From positions 1 through 13,530 of the forward strand of contig JBDHZU010000045.1 in the NCBI GenBank assembly GCA_039812085.1: a DNA stretch of 13,530 bases, given 5' to 3'. A program made the position numbers and the translations under genes. The stretch is from JBDHZU01 sp039812085. GTDB lineage: Bacteria; Actinomycetota; Actinomycetes; S36-B12; UBA10799. Below, one piece after another: positions 7,319-13,530 of the stretch; the first letter of the stretch is position 1; each line of letters starts with the position of its first letter. The notes beneath the pieces were generated by a model, which had not been told where the DNA came from, made no database searches, and saw only the letters and a list, made by a program, of their open reading frames with translations.

Positions 7319-8016
7319 CAATGCGATCGGTACGTGCAGGCGCTGCGCTTGGCCTTGCGTTAGCGACTGCTGTTGGTGTGATGGTGCCGATTACTGCGGC
7401 ACAGGGTGAGACCACGCCCAGTGCGCCGGCAGCACCAACGGCCAAGAAGCCACCTAAGCCGAAGCTGATCTGGGATCCGATTCGGTATGACGCCCGCCGT
7501 AAGAAGGACATGGCTGGCTATTCCTCGCGGCACTACGGCAAGAAGACGTACAAGTTGTCATCACCGAAGGTCATCGTGCTGCACTACACGGCTACCAACT
7601 CTTACAGCTCGATTCATTCGTTCTTCAACGATCGAACAGGTCTGGGTCCTGGCGGGAGTAAGCCGGAGAGCCCTGGGAACTGCACTCACTTCGTCATCTC
7701 GAAGACTGGCAAGATCTATCAGCTTGCTCCGCTGGAATACATGTGTCGGCACACGATCGGGTTGAACTACACCGCGATCGGGATTGAGTTCATCGAGTTG
7801 AACTCCGCGTCGCACATTCTTAACCGGCCCAAACAGTTGAAGGCAGGACTTCGACTTGTCCGGTGGTTGCAATCAACCAAGGGCATTAAGAAGGCAAATG
7901 TGATCGGACACGCTATGGCGAACAAGTCGCCCTACTTCATCGAGAAGAAGGGTTGGCGAAATGACCACACTGACTGGAGTACCCGACAGGTGAAAACGTT
8001 CCGAGCAAAGCTGTAG
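7315..8016 (+). CDS. Secreted zinc-dependent N-acetylmuramoyl-L-alanine amidase (Amidase_2 type)
   Basis: A 233-residue exported protein. MTMRSVRAGAALGLALATAV... is a signal peptide with cleavage predicted near residues 28-31, followed by a Pro/Lys-rich linker (about 35-55) and a type-2 amidase domain (about 80-230). The first two zinc ligands are probably H90 (VLHYTAT) and H146 (CRHTIGLN). GIEFIEL is the typical core, and the third ligand is more likely H218 (DHTDW) than H199 (GHAMAN). Such enzymes cut the bond between N-acetylmuramic acid and L-alanine in peptidoglycan. The ATG at 7315 is chosen because it gives a complete signal peptide and an ATGA overlap with ddl; an in-frame ATG at 7231 lies inside ddl. 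It shares an operon with the wall-precursor ligase and converges on the DUF3515 gene with 2 bp between stops. Catalysis is inferred; a recognition-only role is possible. Confidence 0.86.
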   Translation: MTMRSVRAGAALGLALATAVGVMVPITAAQGETTPSAPAAPTAKKPPKPKLIWDPIRYDARRKKDMAGYSSRHYGKKTYKLSSPKVIVLHYTATNSYSSIHSFFNDRTGLGPGGSKPESPGNCTHFVISKTGKIYQLAPLEYMCRHTIGLNYTAIGIEFIELNSASHILNRPKQLKAGLRLVRWLQSTKGIKKANVIGHAMANKSPYFIEKKGWRNDHTDWSTRQVKTFRAKL

Positions 8017-8018
8017 GT

Positions 8019-8462
8019 CTAAGAGCCGGCTGCGGTCAGTGCGGAGTCGAGCCCGGCAAGCACTAACTCTGGCGGCTGAAATGCTGACGGGATTCCCACC
8101 TGGACGGGCGCTGGGGTATCGGTAGAGGTGGCAATAGCGCCTTTAGTGCGCAGTTCAACTGCCCACGACCGTCCCTGCACCACGGCGGGATTGGTATTCG
8201 GTCCCGGTGATGCAGGATCTGCGCCGCAGCGCAAAGTGATCGGTTGTTCTCCCCAGGCAGCGACGTAAGGGGTGTCGCTGGAGACCGTGCGTCGTTGTTG
8301 CCCGGAAAGTGTTTGCGGCAATGCGGCCATGACTTTGTCGCACCAGGCGGTCTGGCTGCCAGTGGGAGTGGTGGCCGGGATCGCCACGTCTCGAGTGCAA
8401 CCAGCCATCGACAGCGCCCCCACGCCCAGGAGTATCGTCACGCCCGCGTGTTGAATCCGCAC
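8019..8462 (-). CDS. DUF3515-family lipoprotein
   Basis: From GTG at 8462-8460 the product is 147 residues. It begins with a short hydrophobic signal ending in the lipobox LSMAGC, with the lipidated cysteine at position 22, so it should be anchored outside the membrane. The segment AAWGEQPITLRCG followed by a central W (GRSWAVELRT) resembles DUF3515 proteins. In M. tuberculosis a member (Rv2980) sits in the same place between ddlA and thiL. The function is unknown. The open frame extends to 8564, but that longer version would overlap the thiL start and bury the signal peptide, so the internal GTG is preferred. No ribosome binding site is visible; a CACAAT (8474-8469) six bases upstream may be a -10 for a leaderless message. 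Confidence 0.78.
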   Translation of the reverse strand: MRIQHAGVTILLGVGALSMAGCTRDVAIPATTPTGSQTAWCDKVMAALPQTLSGQQRRTVSSDTPYVAAWGEQPITLRCGADPASPGPNTNPAVVQGRSWAVELRTKGAIATSTDTPAPVQVGIPSAFQPPELVLAGLDSALTAAGS

Positions 8463-8491
8463 CCCATGATTGTGACCTGCGAGGAGTTCTC

Positions 8492-9475
8492 GTGCCCCAA
8501 CTGCCGTCACCTGACGCCTTAGTGTCGTCGGTCGGTGAGCATGCGCTACTGCCATTAATCGCACAACGATTGGCTGCAGTAGGGGGTGATTCTGGTGTTC
8601 TGTTGGGCCCGGGTGATGACGCGGCAGTGATCAGCGCACCTGATCAACGGGTGGTGGTGTCGACTGATGTTTTGGTCGCCGACCGCCACTTCCGGACAAG
8701 CTGGTCCACCCCAGAACAGATTGGTAGACGGGTCGCAGTAGCGAACCTCAGCGACATTAACGCTATGGGTGCTCGCGCCACCGCAATGGTGGTGGCACTT
8801 GTACTGCCGTCAGACACCACAGTGGGTTTTGTGCTCGGGCTGGCTGATGGTTTGGCACTGGAGTCGGCCAGGGCAGGAGCCACCGTGGTGGGTGGTGATC
8901 TATCGAGTGGCAGCGAGCTGTCGATTGCAGCCACTGTGCTCGGAGATCTGAATGGGCGTGATCCGATCACGCGCAGTGGTGCGCAACCTTCCGATGTCGT
9001 CGCGGTCTGTGGGCGACTGGGGTGGTCTGCGGCCGGGCTGACGATTCTGCAACGTGGATTCCGATCTCCTCGAGTTCTGACTGACGCTTATCGGCATGCC
9101 GAACCGGACTATGAGGCTGGGCCACGTGCGGCACAGGCAGGAGCAACTTCACTCATCGATGTCAGCGACGGGCTACTTGCTGACCTCGGACACATTGCCC
9201 AACAGTCGGGTGTGGCTATCGATATCGACACCAACCAACTGGCTGTCGCCGAATCGATGCGCGATGCAGCCAGCGCATTGGGTGTTGATCCCTTGGACTG
9301 GGTGCTTACTGGCGGGGAAGATCATTCGCTCGTGGCGACCTTCCCTTGTGGTGTGTCACTTCCCGAAGGCTTCCAAGCGATTGGCAATGTGATTGATCAC
9401 GGGGAGTCGACGGTCACCATCGATGGCGCTGTTTATGTGAACCAAACAGGTCTGGGATGGGACCACTTCGCCTGA
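8492..9475 (+). CDS. thiL: Thiamine-monophosphate kinase
   Basis: ThiL phosphorylates thiamine monophosphate with ATP to give thiamine pyrophosphate, the last step of cofactor synthesis. The 327-residue protein has the PurM/AIR-synthase-like fold with GPGDDAAVI (39-47; D42 and D43 bind metal), VSTDVLV (57-63), LSDINAMGA (86-94, D88), VVGGDLSSG (132-140) and DVSDGLLADLGHIA in the C-terminal half. GTG at 8492 has GAGGAG (8481-8486) 5 bases upstream. Its start lies 29 bp from the divergent DUF3515 start, so its promoter must sit inside that gene's coding DNA. No other thiamine genes are nearby; this isolated position beside recG/rpmB is normal in actinomycetes. Confidence 0.95.
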   Translation: MPQLPSPDALVSSVGEHALLPLIAQRLAAVGGDSGVLLGPGDDAAVISAPDQRVVVSTDVLVADRHFRTSWSTPEQIGRRVAVANLSDINAMGARATAMVVALVLPSDTTVGFVLGLADGLALESARAGATVVGGDLSSGSELSIAATVLGDLNGRDPITRSGAQPSDVVAVCGRLGWSAAGLTILQRGFRSPRVLTDAYRHAEPDYEAGPRAAQAGATSLIDVSDGLLADLGHIAQQSGVAIDIDTNQLAVAESMRDAASALGVDPLDWVLTGGEDHSLVATFPCGVSLPEGFQAIGNVIDHGESTVTIDGAVYVNQTGLGWDHFA

Positions 9476-9490
9476 CTCCAAACGGAGCAA

Positions 9491-9526
9491 TTGACTGGGC
9501 TGTTCCCTATAGAGATTGGTTAGCGT
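9491..9526 (+). promoter_or_regulatory. Possible promoter elements upstream of the DUF1023 gene
   Basis: The 83-bp gap between the thiL stop and the GTG at 9559 contains TTGACT (9491-9496), TATAGA (9508-9513) and TAGCGT (9521-9526). The individual boxes are good, but the spacings (11 and 24 bp) are not standard. Promoter activity is plausible but unproven. Confidence 0.25.
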
Positions 9527-9558
9527 CACGCTCGCAAGGCATTGCGGAGGAGGCTGAC

Positions 9559-10641
9559 GTGCTCACCCAAGAGACAGCAGAGACCGTGGTTGCTGAGGTT
9601 GCCCAGCGATCACCTGACGAACATCCGATCTGGTGGAGCGAACTATCGAGTTCGGAGCAAGAACTGGCGATCGAGGTTGCACCGCGCGAATTGGGCAAAG
9701 TGACTGGACTGCCGGGATGGGCGCTCGATCAAGCGTTGCGGACGAGTGTGGCCGGCTACCTGGATGAATTACAGGTGCGCAAGCAGGAACAACAGGAACT
9801 ACCAGAAGAAGCTCAACAAGAAGTCGCTGACAAGATCCTCAGCTTGGAAGAACTCCAACAGGTATTAGCTGAGCCGCAGCGGATGCTGCTGGGGCTCGAT
9901 CTGCAGGGTGCTCGGGCCAAGGCAGCAGTTGCCGTGGGAAACGTCGACACCGCTGAACATATTGGTGTCTACACGCCGGGTATGGGTTCCACTGTCCACG
10001 GTTTTCTTGCCAAGTACGACGACGAGATGGATCGTCTGCGTCAGCGGGCGATTGGTTTTGGTCGAGCACCGGAGGATGTCGCCACCATTACCTGGCTGGG
10101 ATATGAAGCTCCGCTTGGGGTGAAGGACGTTGCGCAGCGAGATGCCGCTGAGGTGGGCTCAAAGCTTTTGCGACGGTTTACGGACGGCATCCGCAGTCCG
10201 CGTGAAGACCGCTTCCATCTTGTAGCGATTGGTCATTCCTATGGTTCGACGACGACCGCGCTCTCACTGTTGGCGGATGCTGACCATCGCATCGACGATG
10301 CGGTGTTCTTCGGATCACCCGGATTAGGGACGAACGATGTGGCCGACTTCGGGTTAGAGCCGGGCCACGTCTTTCTCCTGGAAGCCAAAGATGATGCTGT
10401 TGCTGATTTGGGTTACTTCGGGCGTGACCCCAATCAACTGGAACAGGTAGTGATTTTGTCGACTGGTCCCAGCGAGGTAGGAACCGAAGTCACTGGTCAC
10501 GCCAATTACTTGAACGAAGGATCTACCAGTCAGCACAACATTGCGACGGTGGTGTCAGGAGTTCCCGAACTCGCGATTCAGGGGATGGTGCTGGGATTCG
10601 GTGACCGCGTTCAGCAGGTCATCGGGTTCTTCAAACGCTGA
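9559..10641 (+). CDS. DUF1023-type alpha/beta hydrolase of unknown substrate
   Basis: A 360-residue protein of the actinobacterial DUF1023 alpha/beta-hydrolase group. The N-terminal part has the family's W..LS..EQ...-P..LG...GLP pattern (about residues 23-55), then a Glu/Gln-rich probable helix (about 70-105). The hydrolase domain follows, with VGNVDTAEHIGVYTPGMGS, a TWLGYEAP segment, nucleophile elbow GHSYGS (S227), FFGSPG, and a likely catalytic H314 (GHANY); an Asp in the LLEAKDD region may complete the triad. No signal peptide is seen. GTG at 9559 is chosen because GGAGGAGG (9546-9553) sits 5 bases upstream. The frame is open back to an ATG at 9457 that overlaps thiL by 19 bp, but no good binding site supports it. 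The substrate is unknown. It lies where M. tuberculosis has other genes between thiL and rpmB. Confidence 0.82.
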   Translation: MLTQETAETVVAEVAQRSPDEHPIWWSELSSSEQELAIEVAPRELGKVTGLPGWALDQALRTSVAGYLDELQVRKQEQQELPEEAQQEVADKILSLEELQQVLAEPQRMLLGLDLQGARAKAAVAVGNVDTAEHIGVYTPGMGSTVHGFLAKYDDEMDRLRQRAIGFGRAPEDVATITWLGYEAPLGVKDVAQRDAAEVGSKLLRRFTDGIRSPREDRFHLVAIGHSYGSTTTALSLLADADHRIDDAVFFGSPGLGTNDVADFGLEPGHVFLLEAKDDAVADLGYFGRDPNQLEQVVILSTGPSEVGTEVTGHANYLNEGSTSQHNIATVVSGVPELAIQGMVLGFGDRVQQVIGFFKR

Positions 10642-10646
10642 TAAGA

Positions 10647-10661
10647 CGCCTGAGTTAGGCG
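10647..10661. terminator. Weak hairpin between convergent DUF1023 and rpmB ends
   Basis: CGCCT (10647-10651) pairs with AGGCG (10657-10661) around GAGTT, overlapping the rpmB stop codon. A 5-bp stem with no T-run is a poor terminator in either direction. It is noted because the convergent gap offers nothing better. Confidence 0.2.
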
Positions 10662-10846
10662 GCGCGGGTGACCTTGCCAGCCTTCAGGCAGCTCGTGCAT
10701 ACGTTGACACGCTTGGGGGCGCCGTTGACCAGGGCCTTGATGCGCTGGATGTTCGGGTTCCAACGACGACGGGTACGACGGTGCGAGTGCGAAATGTTGT
10801 TCCCGAAGCCGGGACCCTTGCCGCAGACATCGCAGTTGGCAGCCAT
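10655..10846 (-). CDS. rpmB: Large-subunit ribosomal protein bL28, zinc-binding form
   Basis: The 63-residue product MAANCDVCGKGPGFGNN... is bL28. Four cysteines, C5 and C8 (CDVC) with C50 and C53 (CTSC), make it the C+ form, which binds zinc. Actinomycetes often also carry a cysteine-free paralogue induced under zinc starvation, not seen here. AAGGAG (10859-10854) sits 7 bases before the ATG at 10846; an open frame further upstream, to 10966, is not conserved in sequence character and is rejected. It converges with the DUF1023 hydrolase gene with 13 bp between stops and diverges from the DAK2 gene, a pairing common in actinomycetes. Confidence 0.97.
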   Translation of the reverse strand: MAANCDVCGKGPGFGNNISHSHRRTRRRWNPNIQRIKALVNGAPKRVNVCTSCLKAGKVTRAA

Positions 10847-10944
10847 GGTCGTACTCCTTGCGCGTTCGTGAGGTTCGTTCTGGTCAGTGCTGCGTGTGAG
10901 ATGCGGTCCGCCGATTAGCCCGGCTGGCTGATCTGTGCTGTCTG

Positions 10945-10959
10945 CTGCCTTGGAGGCAG
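10945..10959 (-). other. Short hairpin in the rpmB leader
   Basis: CTGCCT (10945-10950) and AGGCAG (10954-10959) form a 6-bp stem with a 3-base loop, about 100 bases upstream of rpmB on the template that would be its leader. Whether it acts in the RNA is unknown. Confidence 0.3.
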
Positions 10960-10978
10960 GACACACGCGCAGGCGTCA

Positions 10979-11007
10979 ATCATAGCTCATCGGCTAACGT
11001 GCGAAAC
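10979..11007 (-). promoter_or_regulatory. Candidate rpmB promoter
   Basis: On the minus strand TATGAT (10984-10979) is a strong -10 match (five of six). The -35 at 17-bp spacing, GTTTCG (11007-11002), is poor. Transcription would start near 10972 and leave a leader of about 125 bases before rpmB. Confidence 0.4.
10995..11000 (+). promoter_or_regulatory. Candidate -10 box for the DAK2 gene (leaderless)
   Basis: TAACGT at 10995-11000 ends 8 bases before the GTG at 11009. Transcription from it would begin at or next to the start codon, which fits the lack of a ribosome binding site. No good -35 is visible. Confidence 0.4.
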
Positions 11008-11008
11008 C

Positions 11009-12763
11009 GTGCAACCCAGTGTGACGTTCGACGGCGCTCTTGTCGCTGCCTGGATGACGCGTGCAGCGCAGGAGTTCACCGTTGCTGCTGAACAGTTGGA
11101 TGCACTCAACGTCTTCCCGGTTCCAGATGGGGATACCGGAACTAACTTGCGACTCAGCATCGCTGCAGCCGCCAAAGTCACCGAAGACGCCGGATTCGCT
11201 GAGCTTTCCGGTCCTGAGGCGATGAAGACATTGGCTCGTGCCGCCATGTTGGGGGCGCGTGGCAACTCTGGCGTGATCACGAGCCAACTCATCCTGGGCC
11301 TTTCCCAGGTATTCAACGGACAAGTCCCAACTGAGTCGGACTCCGCACAGGCAGAACGCTCGGAGTCGGTTCAATTCGCTCTCGGACTTACCCGCGCCAG
11401 CGAACTGGCCTATGCAGCAGTTGCAGCTCCGCGCGAAGGAACGATTTTGACGGTTTCTCGTCAAGCGGCTGAGGCAGCCACGAATGCGCTACGCGTACCG
11501 GGGACAGCAGCAGCGTTCGCTGATCTCCCGGTCGAATTGGTCTGCCGAGCGGCAGTCGATGCCGCTATCGAAGCTGTGGAACACACCCCCGAACAACTTC
11601 CAGTGTTGAAGCAGGCGGGCGTCGTTGATGCTGGTGGTGCAGGGCTGCTGCTGTTGCTCGACTGTCTGCGCCAAGTGATCGAAGGTGAACCGGTATCACA
11701 TGCGAACGTACTGGCTCGCTTCCCGGCTCCTCCGACCAAAGTCGTCGGGAGCAGTGAACCGAGTAATGGATCGGTCGATCAGTATCGCGGTCCGGCTTAC
11801 GAGGTCATGTGCGTTCTCAACTGTCCCGATGACTCCCGCATCCCGGGTCTCAAGAGCACCCTCGCGCAGCTAGGCGATTCCCTCGTTGTCGTAGGTGCCG
11901 ATCACGAATGGAACATCCACGTTCACGTTGATGATGCGGGCGCTGCGATTGAAGCGGTTCTGGCCGTTGGGCAGCCGAGCGATGTGAAGATCACCTGGCT
12001 GTTCGACCATCCCGAGGGTGGTGAGCATCCGTGTGAACCCGAATCGAAGAAGGCGGCGTCATCAACGGTGATACCGGCCTCTGGAGGAGCCGATGGTTCT
12101 CTTACCCGCACTGTTGTGGCTGTCGGATACGGCGCAGGTGTGTGTGAACTCCTCGCCGAATCAGGTGTCACTGTCGTGCGGGCAACGGCCTCAGCGCGTC
12201 CGAGTGTGGCCGATCTGATGGATGGGATCACGGCGAATGGGGCACGGGAGATCATCGTGTTACCCAGCGATTCAGACACCCAGATCGTTGCCGAGACAGC
12301 TAAACAGCATGCCCGCGAATCCGGTCTGCGGGTGGCAGTGGTTCCTACTCGGTCGATCGTCCAGACGTTGGCCGCCATCGCTGTGCATGATCCTGACGCA
12401 GACTTCGATGACGACCTTGCCGCAATGGGGCGAGCATCTGCAGAAACGAACTACGGTGCCGTCACGGTTGCGGTCAAAGACGCCATCACCACTGCTGGAA
12501 CCTGTCACCCAGGCGACATCCTCGGACTGATTGGGGGAGACATCGCCATCATCGGATCAGAACTCACCGAAACAATCTTCAACGTGATCGACACGATGGC
12601 CCAGCGTGGCGGTGAACTCATCACAGTGGTGCTGGGAGAGGGCTGCACGGAACAGTCCGAGCAGCAGTGGCTCGAGCGAGTCGCGAACGCCCATCCGCAT
12701 CACGATCTGGACGTCATCGAGGGTGGCCAACAGCTATGGCCCGTCATCGTCGGGGTGGAGTAA
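11009..12763 (+). CDS. DAK2-domain protein, FakA/YloV-like kinase family
   Basis: The 584-residue protein has the architecture of FakA/YloV. An N-terminal DhaL-type ATP-binding domain (about 1-200) carries NVFPVPDGDTGTNL (D40 and D42 for Mg2+) and GARGNSGVI, then the VVDAGGAGLLLLLD helix. A middle domain (about 255-335) carries GDSLVVVGADHEWNIHVHVDD, and a C-terminal DAK1-like region covers about 365-584. In Firmicutes, FakA phosphorylates fatty acids held by FakB (DegV family) partners for phospholipid synthesis. Actinobacterial members next to recG (Rv2974c position) are not well defined, so fatty-acid kinase activity is only a family-based inference; no DegV gene is visible here. The GTG start at 11009 lacks a ribosome binding site but begins where the conserved domain begins. 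recG follows after 82 bp. Confidence 0.88.
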   Translation: MQPSVTFDGALVAAWMTRAAQEFTVAAEQLDALNVFPVPDGDTGTNLRLSIAAAAKVTEDAGFAELSGPEAMKTLARAAMLGARGNSGVITSQLILGLSQVFNGQVPTESDSAQAERSESVQFALGLTRASELAYAAVAAPREGTILTVSRQAAEAATNALRVPGTAAAFADLPVELVCRAAVDAAIEAVEHTPEQLPVLKQAGVVDAGGAGLLLLLDCLRQVIEGEPVSHANVLARFPAPPTKVVGSSEPSNGSVDQYRGPAYEVMCVLNCPDDSRIPGLKSTLAQLGDSLVVVGADHEWNIHVHVDDAGAAIEAVLAVGQPSDVKITWLFDHPEGGEHPCEPESKKAASSTVIPASGGADGSLTRTVVAVGYGAGVCELLAESGVTVVRATASARPSVADLMDGITANGAREIIVLPSDSDTQIVAETAKQHARESGLRVAVVPTRSIVQTLAAIAVHDPDADFDDDLAAMGRASAETNYGAVTVAVKDAITTAGTCHPGDILGLIGGDIAIIGSELTETIFNVIDTMAQRGGELITVVLGEGCTEQSEQQWLERVANAHPHHDLDVIEGGQQLWPVIVGVE

Positions 12764-12764
12764 G

Positions 12765-12776
12765 TCGTCTAGACGA
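12765..12776. repeat. 12-bp perfect palindrome between the DAK2 gene and recG
   Basis: TCGTCTAGACGA reads the same on both strands and starts one base after the DAK2 stop codon. It immediately precedes the tandem repeats. It may be a protein-binding site or chance; it is too short and lacks the T-run needed for a terminator. Confidence 0.6.
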
Positions 12777-12778
12777 AG

Positions 12779-12816
12779 TTCGAGTCACCAGGGATGATTC
12801 GAGTCACCAGGGATGA
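12779..12816 (+). repeat. Perfect tandem duplication of a 19-bp unit before recG
   Basis: TTCGAGTCACCAGGGATGA is present twice with no gap, at 12779-12797 and 12798-12816, identical at every base. It fills about half of the 82-bp intergenic gap and ends 29 bp before the preferred recG start. It is non-coding: the recG frame is closed by TGA at 12837-12839, and the DAK2 gene ends at 12763. It may be a doubled regulatory site or a recent slippage event. Confidence 0.9.
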
Positions 12817-12845
12817 AGGGCATTGTTACGGGTAGGTGATTGACT

Positions 12846-13530
12846 TTGCCGGTGGCTGCGCAGCAAACGGACCCAGTGTTTGGTGACGCGCTGGCTGCCT
12901 ATCTGGAACCACGCATCGTGAAGGTGTTGGAGAAGGCATTCGGCTATCAAACCGTCGGCGAATTGTTGTGGCACTTGCCGCGTCGCTATCACCGGCGCGG
13001 AGAACCATCCAACCTCGGCGAATTAGTGGAGGGGCAGTACGTCACCGTTTTGGCGACTGTCGAAAAACTCCAGCGCCGCACCACCCGCAATCGGAAGACC
13101 CTGACCGAGGTCACCGTGACCGATGGGGTGAACCGAATGAATCTGGTGTTCTTCAACCGCTATGGCCTCGAACGGCAACTTGTCATTGGTCGTACTGCGA
13201 TGTTCTCCGGAACTGTCGGCAGTTTCCAAGGCAAGCGGCAGTTGGCTCATCCAGAGTTCGAACCACTTCCCGACCTGGGAGACAACGAAGACGAAGAGCT
13301 GTCTCGGTTCGCCAACGAAATCATTCCGCTGTATCCGGCGACAGCAAAATGTTCGTCGGCCACCATCTCGCGGGCCATTCGCATCGTGCTTGACCAGGTC
13401 GATTTCCACGAGGTGTCCGAACCGATCCCGGACGTGGTGCGGGCTGAACATGATCTGCCCGATCTGAAGACCACGTTCAACACTCTGCATCGACCGACCG
13501 ACACCGACGACCTCACCTCAGCGATGAATC
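12846..13530 (+). CDS. recG: ATP-dependent DNA helicase RecG, N-terminal part
   Basis: An open frame runs off the right edge with about 228 codons visible. It matches the RecG wedge (OB-fold) domain: TVGELLWHLPRRYHRRGE, GQYVTVLATVEKLQRRTTRNRK, MNLVFFNRYGLERQL, GKRQLAHPEFE and IIPLYPATAKCSSATISRAI. RecG remodels stalled replication forks and branches Holliday junctions. The helicase motifs lie beyond the window, so completeness cannot be judged. TGA at 12837-12839 limits the start. Candidates are TTG 12840 (touching that stop), TTG 12846 and GTG 12852. TTG 12846 is preferred because AGGTGA (12834-12839) is 6 bases upstream. It follows the DAK2 gene, the usual actinobacterial neighbour. Confidence 0.93.
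   Translation, partial: MPVAAQQTDPVFGDALAAYLEPRIVKVLEKAFGYQTVGELLWHLPRRYHRRGEPSNLGELVEGQYVTVLATVEKLQRRTTRNRKTLTEVTVTDGVNRMNLVFFNRYGLERQLVIGRTAMFSGTVGSFQGKRQLAHPEFEPLPDLGDNEDEELSRFANEIIPLYPATAKCSSATISRAIRIVLDQVDFHEVSEPIPDVVRAEHDLPDLKTTFNTLHRPTDTDDLTSAMN

Noticed and set aside
10847..10966. N-terminal extension of rpmB
   Set aside because: bL28 starts at MAANCDVCG with a good AAGGAG before it; the upstream frame shows no ribosomal-protein character and covers the leader.
12968..13393. Forward open frame of 141 codons inside recG
   Set aside because: It is in another frame from the recG reading frame, which matches the RecG wedge domain throughout and runs to the window edge.
1..13530. CRISPR array, mobile element, tRNA/rRNA gene, phage or defence system
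   Set aside because: No regularly spaced repeats, transposase or integrase motifs, cloverleaf sequence or nuclease/toxin-like genes were seen; all long frames resolve to housekeeping families or their shadows.

Overview
This window looks like an ordinary chromosomal housekeeping region of an actinomycete (Actinomycetota). The evidence is the moderately high GC (high fifties by eye), frequent GTG/TTG starts, a HU protein with a long Lys/Ala tail, and a gene order familiar from this phylum: IclR regulator (divergent) - leuC - leuD - hupB ... gpsA - ddl ... DUF3515 - thiL ... rpmB - DAK2 protein - recG. As I recall it, the same backbone runs through Mycobacterium tuberculosis around Rv2989-Rv2973c. 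The sequence alone does not settle the order or family.

Layout. 1-783: the tail of an unknown gene, overlapped by a pirin-family metalloprotein gene. 773-1510 (minus): an IclR-type regulator, divergent from leuC (1568-2983) and leuD (3025-3612), the two subunits of isopropylmalate isomerase. A 57-bp gap holds a good regulator promoter and a candidate operator. 3728-4177: hupB, closed by a strong hairpin terminator. 4337-8016: a probable envelope operon of an acyltransferase (PlsC-like), gpsA, ddl and a secreted zinc amidase, the last joined to ddl by an ATGA overlap. The first two genes feed phospholipid synthesis and the last two act on peptidoglycan. 8019-8462 (minus): a DUF3515 lipoprotein, convergent with the amidase and divergent from thiL.

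8492-10641: thiL (thiamine phosphate kinase), then a DUF1023-type alpha/beta hydrolase of unknown substrate. 10655-10846 (minus): rpmB, encoding the zinc-binding form of ribosomal protein bL28. 11009-12763: a two-domain DAK2 (FakA/YloV-like) protein divergent from rpmB. 12846-13530: the 5' part of recG, running off the window, preceded by a perfect tandem 19-bp repeat and a 12-bp palindrome.

I see no mobile element, CRISPR array, tRNA/rRNA gene, defence island or biosynthetic cluster, and nothing that amounts to a new multi-gene system. The points most worth a second look are small: the repeat/palindrome before recG, the overlapping promoter and operator between the IclR gene and leuC, the face-to-face promoters between rpmB and the DAK2 gene, the ddl-coupled amidase, and the DUF1023 hydrolase with its uncertain start.
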